This document shows, in pieces, positions 60,501-64,000 of a stretch of DNA of 64,000 bases. Every line of letters begins with the position of its first letter. The stretch's first letter is position 1. Under the pieces are notes generated by a model. The model saw only the letters and a list, made by a program, of their open reading frames with translations. It was not told the origin of the DNA and did no database searches. The stretch comes from Prevotella communis. GTDB lineage: Bacteria; Bacteroidota; Bacteroidia; Bacteroidales; Bacteroidaceae. The position numbers were made by a program, and so were the translations under genes. The stretch spans positions 3,472,001-3,536,000 of the forward strand of contig NZ_CP091794.1 of the NCBI RefSeq assembly GCF_022024175.1, read 5' to 3'.

Positions 60501-61601
60501 ATGGCATTAAAATGTGGTATTGTGGGACTGCCTAACGTCGGCAAGTCCACACTTTTCAATTGTCTGTCGAGCGCTAAGGCACAGGCAGCAAACTTCCCTT
60601 TCTGTACGATTGAGCCCAACGTGGGCGTGATTACCGTACCCGATGAACGACTGACCAAACTGGCCGAGATAGTACACCCTGGACGTATCGTTCCTGCTAC
60701 CTGTGAAATCGTGGATATCGCAGGTCTGGTAAAGGGCGCTTCCAAAGGTGAAGGTCTTGGCAACAAGTTCCTTGGCAATATCCGCGAGACGGATGCTATC
60801 ATCCACGTGCTGCGCTGCTTTGAGGACGAAAATATCACCCATGTAGATGGTAGTATCGACCCCATACGCGACAAGGAAATCATCGACACCGAGCTACAGC
60901 TAAAGGACCTCGAGACCATCGACTCCCGTCTGGCTAAGACGGAGAAGGCTGCTGCCGCCGGCAATAAGGACGCCAAGGTGGAAGTAACTGTACTGAAGGC
61001 ATATAAAGAGGTATTGGAACAGGGTAAGAACGCCCGTATCGTGGAGTTCGACAGTAAAGAAGAGCAGGACTGCGCCCGCAACCTCTTCCTCCTGACCTCA
61101 AAGCCCGTGCTCTACGTTTGCAATGTGGGCGAGGCTGATGCCAAGAGTGGCAACGACTTCACCAAGAAGGTGGAGGCACTGGCTAAGGAAGAAGGGGCCG
61201 AGGCTATGGTCATCGCCGCTAAGACCGAAGAGGATATCGCCGAACTCGAGAGCTACGAGGATAAGCAGATGTTCCTCGAGGAACTGGGCTTGGAGGAGAG
61301 CGGTGTGAACCGTCTGATCAAGAAGGCCTATGCCCTGCTGAACCTTGAGACCTTTATCACCGCTGGCGAGATGGAAGTGAAGGCCTGGACCTACAAGAAG
61401 GGCTGGAAGGCTCCTCAGTGTGCTGGTGTCATCCACACCGACTTCGAGAAAGGCTTTATCCGTGCAGAGGTCATCAAGTACGAAGACTACCTGAAATACG
61501 GCTCTGAGGCTGCTGTTCGCGAGGCTGGTAAGATGGGCGTAGAGGGTAAGGACTACGTGGTGCAGGATGGTGATATCATGCACTTCAGATTCAATGTCTA
61601 G
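60501..61601 (+). CDS. ychF: Redox-regulated ATPase/GTPase YchF
   Basis: A 366-residue OBG-family P-loop protein: G1 CGIVGLPNVGKSTLFNCLSS, the G3 motif VDIAGLVKGASKGEGLGNKF, and a C-terminal TGS domain (YVVQDGDIMHFRF). It binds ATP rather than GTP, associates with ribosomes and affects the oxidative response in other bacteria. lgt follows after 51 bases. Confidence 0.95.
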   Translation: MALKCGIVGLPNVGKSTLFNCLSSAKAQAANFPFCTIEPNVGVITVPDERLTKLAEIVHPGRIVPATCEIVDIAGLVKGASKGEGLGNKFLGNIRETDAIIHVLRCFEDENITHVDGSIDPIRDKEIIDTELQLKDLETIDSRLAKTEKAAAAGNKDAKVEVTVLKAYKEVLEQGKNARIVEFDSKEEQDCARNLFLLTSKPVLYVCNVGEADAKSGNDFTKKVEALAKEEGAEAMVIAAKTEEDIAELESYEDKQMFLEELGLEESGVNRLIKKAYALLNLETFITAGEMEVKAWTYKKGWKAPQCAGVIHTDFEKGFIRAEVIKYEDYLKYGSEAAVREAGKMGVEGKDYVVQDGDIMHFRFNV

Positions 61602-61652
61602 GCTAGTTTTTACTTGTCAGACTAGCCGAACTAGTTAAAACTAGAGAAAAAT

Positions 61653-62507
61653 ATGAATATCCTCAGTTATATTCTCTGGAACCCTTCGCTTGAAGCCTTC
61701 AGCATCGGCCCGTTCAGCATCCGCTGGTACTCGCTGATGTGGCTCATCGGATTGGCACTGGCCTATCTGATGGTGCGCTGGCTGTATAAGAAGCAGGGCA
61801 TCCCCAACGAGAAATTTGAACCCCTGTTCATCTATTGCTTCATGGGCATCCTGATAGGTGCCCGTCTGGGACATTGTATCTTCTATCAGCCCGACTACTT
61901 CCTTACTTCGTGGAAGGGCGTCATAGAGATGTTCCTGCCTATCCATATTGATGCCGCAGGTGGTTGGAAAATGACAGGTTATCAAGGACTTGCATCACAT
62001 GGAGGTACGCTGGGACTGATCATCACTCTCCTACTCTATGTGCGCCGTTTCAAGGTGCCTGCATGGGTTGTGCTCGACAATATCGCTATTGCCACAGGTA
62101 TCACAGCCTGTTGCATCCGCATTGGCAACCTGATGAACTCAGAAATCGTAGGAAAGATTACCGACGAGAGTCTGCCTTGGGCCTTCTGGTTTGTCCAGAA
62201 CGACGGTCCCCATCAAGTGGTTCTTCGCCATCCTGGTCAGCTCTACGAAGCCATCGCCTATGCCCTACTCTTCGGGCTGATGTTCTGGCTCTACAAGAAG
62301 ATGCCGCAACGCGTAGGCACCGGCTTCTATTTCGGCCTCTGCCTGGCTTATATCTTCACCTTCCGCTTCTTCATCGAGTACTTCAAGGAGGTGCAGGAAG
62401 CCTTCGAGCAGGGCCTTCCCTTCGATATGGGACAGATACTCTCTATTCCCTTTATTGCAATAGGCGTCTATTGCATGATAAAATCCAGAAACAAAGCTTC
62501 TGCCTAA
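61653..62507 (+). CDS. lgt: Prolipoprotein diacylglyceryl transferase
   Basis: A 284-residue membrane enzyme with seven spans. The Lgt signature is CCIRIGNLMNSEIVGKIT, with GARLGHCIFYQPDYF and YQGLASHGGTLG before it. It adds a diacylglycerol to the lipobox cysteine of prolipoproteins, such as those encoded elsewhere in this window. Confidence 0.95.
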   Translation: MNILSYILWNPSLEAFSIGPFSIRWYSLMWLIGLALAYLMVRWLYKKQGIPNEKFEPLFIYCFMGILIGARLGHCIFYQPDYFLTSWKGVIEMFLPIHIDAAGGWKMTGYQGLASHGGTLGLIITLLLYVRRFKVPAWVVLDNIAIATGITACCIRIGNLMNSEIVGKITDESLPWAFWFVQNDGPHQVVLRHPGQLYEAIAYALLFGLMFWLYKKMPQRVGTGFYFGLCLAYIFTFRFFIEYFKEVQEAFEQGLPFDMGQILSIPFIAIGVYCMIKSRNKASA

Positions 62508-62526
62508 TCTGTTGTACAATAAATAA

Positions 62527-62563
62527 AAAATAGTCTCAGGTCATTTTCCTGAGACTATTTTTT
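62527..62563. terminator. Bidirectional terminator between lgt and mutS
   Basis: AAATAGTCTCAGG / CCTGAGACTATTT stem with runs of A and T on either side. The mutS stop codon falls in the loop, so the right arm is mutS coding sequence. Confidence 0.85.
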
Positions 62564-64000
62564 TGATATCGTTTAGTTTGTTAAGGGCTTCAAGCGGCGT
62601 GAGGTTGTTCACGTCTATGCCGAGGATTTCGTCACGCACCTGACAAAGCACGGGGTCGTCGAGTTGGAAGAAAGAGAGTTGCATACCCTCACGACTGTTG
62701 GCGATTTCCGAGGTAGGCTTCCCTACCCCACCCACCTGGGCATTCTCGCTCTCCAGCTGCTTCAGAATGACGTTGGCACGCTTTACAATTGAGCGCGGCA
62801 TACCAGCAATTTCGGCCACATGGATACCAAAGGAATGCTCAGAGCCACCACGCTCCAGTTTGCGCAGGAAGATAACCTTTCCATCCACCTCCTTCACAGA
62901 GACATTATAGTTCTTGATGCGAGAAAAGTTCTTCTCCATCTCGTTGAGCTCGTGATAGTGCGTAGCAAAAAGTGTGCGCGGATGCCCCTTCGAGTTCTCG
63001 TGCAGATATTCCACGATGGCCCAGGCTATCGAGATACCATCATAGGTTGACGTTCCCCTACCCAACTCATCAAAGAGCACCAGCGAGCGCGACGACACGT
63101 TGTTCAGGATATTTGAGGCCTCCGTCATCTCCACCATAAAGGTTGACTCACCCAGCGAGATATTATCCGAAGCGCCCACACGGGTAAAAATCTTATCCAC
63201 TAGACCGATTCTCGCGGCTTCTGCGGGCACAAAGCAACCTATCTGGGCCAGCAATACAATGAGTGCCGTCTGACGCAACAGCGCCGATTTACCAGCCATA
63301 TTAGGACCTGTGATGATGATAATCTGTTGTTTCTCGTTATCCAGCAGAATATCATTGGGCACATAATGTTCCTCTATGGGCAGTTCCTTTTCAATCACAG
63401 GATGGCGTCCCTGCTTGATATCAATGACCTCCGAGGCATCTATCACCGGACGGATATAGTTGTTTTCCTCTGCCACCTTTGCAAACGACAGCAGACAGTC
63501 CAGATGGGCAATGATATTGGCATTGATCTGAATCTGAGGGATAAAAGCCTGCATATCCATAATCAGGTCATTAAAGAGGCGGGCCTCCAACGAGAGAATC
63601 TTATCCTCTGCGCCCAGAATCTTCTCCTCATACTCCTTCAATTCCTGCGTGATATAACGCTCAGCCTGGGCCAGCGTCTGCTTGCGCACCCATTCTGCCG
63701 GCACCTGATCCTTATAGATATTGCGCACCTCCAGATAATAGCCAAACACATTATTATAACCTATCTTCAGCGAAGAAATACCAGTCTGTTCAGCCTCCCG
63801 CTGCTGTATCTGCAGCAGATAATCCTTTCCGCTGTAAGCAATATTCCGCAGTTCGTCGAGCTCTTCATTCACCCCACTACGAATCACGCCACCTTTTTGT
63901 ACCAGCTGAGGAGGATCGTTCTGTATCTCGCGCTCAATCCTTTCACGAAGACTCTCGCAAAGATTCAACTGTTCCCCTACCCTTTTCAACGCTGCGTTAT
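62541..64000 (-). CDS. mutS: DNA mismatch repair protein MutS, C-terminal part (runs off the window)
   Basis: About 486 C-terminal residues; the frame is open to the right edge, where [12 protein letters not shown] is part of the core domain. The ATPase domain has Walker [16 protein letters not shown], Walker [17 protein letters not shown] and the [11 protein letters not shown] motif. MutS recognises mismatches and recruits MutL. The C-terminus after the ATPase is short. Confidence 0.95.
   Translation of the reverse strand, partial: NAALKRVGEQLNLCESLRERIEREIQNDPPQLVQKGGVIRSGVNEELDELRNIAYSGKDYLLQIQQREAEQTGISSLKIGYNNVFGYYLEVRNIYKDQVPAEWVRKQTLAQAERYITQELKEYEEKILGAEDKILSLEARLFNDLIMDMQAFIPQIQINANIIAHLDCLLSFAKVAEENNYIRPVIDASEVIDIKQGRHPVIEKELPIEEHYVPNDILLDNEKQQIIIITGPNMAGKSALLRQTALIVLLAQIGCFVPAEAARIGLVDKIFTRVGASDNISLGESTFMVEMTEASNILNNVSSRSLVLFDELGRGTSTYDGISIAWAIVEYLHENSKGHPRTLFATHYHELNEMEKNFSRIKNYNVSVKEVDGKVIFLRKLERGGSEHSFGIHVAEIAGMPRSIVKRANVILKQLESENAQVGGVGKPTSEIANSREGMQLSFFQLDDPVLCQVRDEILGIDVNNLTPLEALNKLNDIKKIVSGK

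Overview
The window looks like chromosomal DNA of a Prevotella-like member of the Bacteroidales. The reasons are repeated TTTG-N18-21-TAnnTTTG promoters, the near absence of Shine-Dalgarno sequences, TonB-dependent receptors, BspA-type leucine-rich-repeat proteins, secreted proteins whose signal peptides end in ATGAWAQ, an HU-like gene followed by a 31-residue 'smalltalk' gene, and a thiamine receptor plus PnuT pair under a TPP riboswitch. The genus is an inference from these traits.

Layout. 1-10.7 kb holds a porin tail, a sodium/solute symporter, a BspA-like lipoprotein, a nucleotide-sugar-type epimerase, a PAP2 membrane phosphatase, an MFS transporter, a PurF-like protein without the usual N-terminal cysteine, and a membrane-tethered winged-helix regulator next to a TonB-type receptor with an 11-bp-period operator. 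10.7-17.1 kb is accessory DNA: rearranged fragments of Rha and BRO/KilA-type phage regulators, an orphan antitoxin-like gene, copies of a palindromic element, the HU-like and smalltalk genes, an internally deleted serine dehydratase, an S41 peptidase and a kinase-like orphan. 17.1-29.3 kb carries a TlpA-type thioredoxin, the thiamine uptake operon, a minus-strand operon (porin, imelysin, di-heme oxidoreductase, CcsBA) that looks like iron or redox metabolism, and a CtpA protease.

29.3-42.0 kb is a minus-strand array of six large secreted proteins, headed by a small membrane protein and a membrane-anchored AraC-type regulator. Five evenly spaced AGAC boxes lie between the regulator and the array promoter. 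Signal-peptide coding and intergenic DNA are almost identical between several members, so the array grew or is exchanged by recombination at these blocks. 42.0-46.5 kb has ybeY, coaD and two overlapping dCache sensor genes, one a real histidine kinase and one lacking both the phospho-acceptor histidine and the ATPase domain.

46.5-64 kb is core genome: ruvB, mnmG, apt, uvrC, dtd, a MazG-like hydrolase, deoC, a polyprenyl synthase, polA, ychF, lgt and the mutS end. Two near-perfect parS sites bracket apt, suggesting the segment is in the origin half of the chromosome.

The points most worth following up are the 150-bp palindromic element present in two full copies and one half copy; the BRO/Rha mosaic whose junctions fall on short shared blocks; filler-type repeats that occur between genes and also in frame inside genes; the parS pair; and the predicted operator arrays next to membrane-bound regulators.
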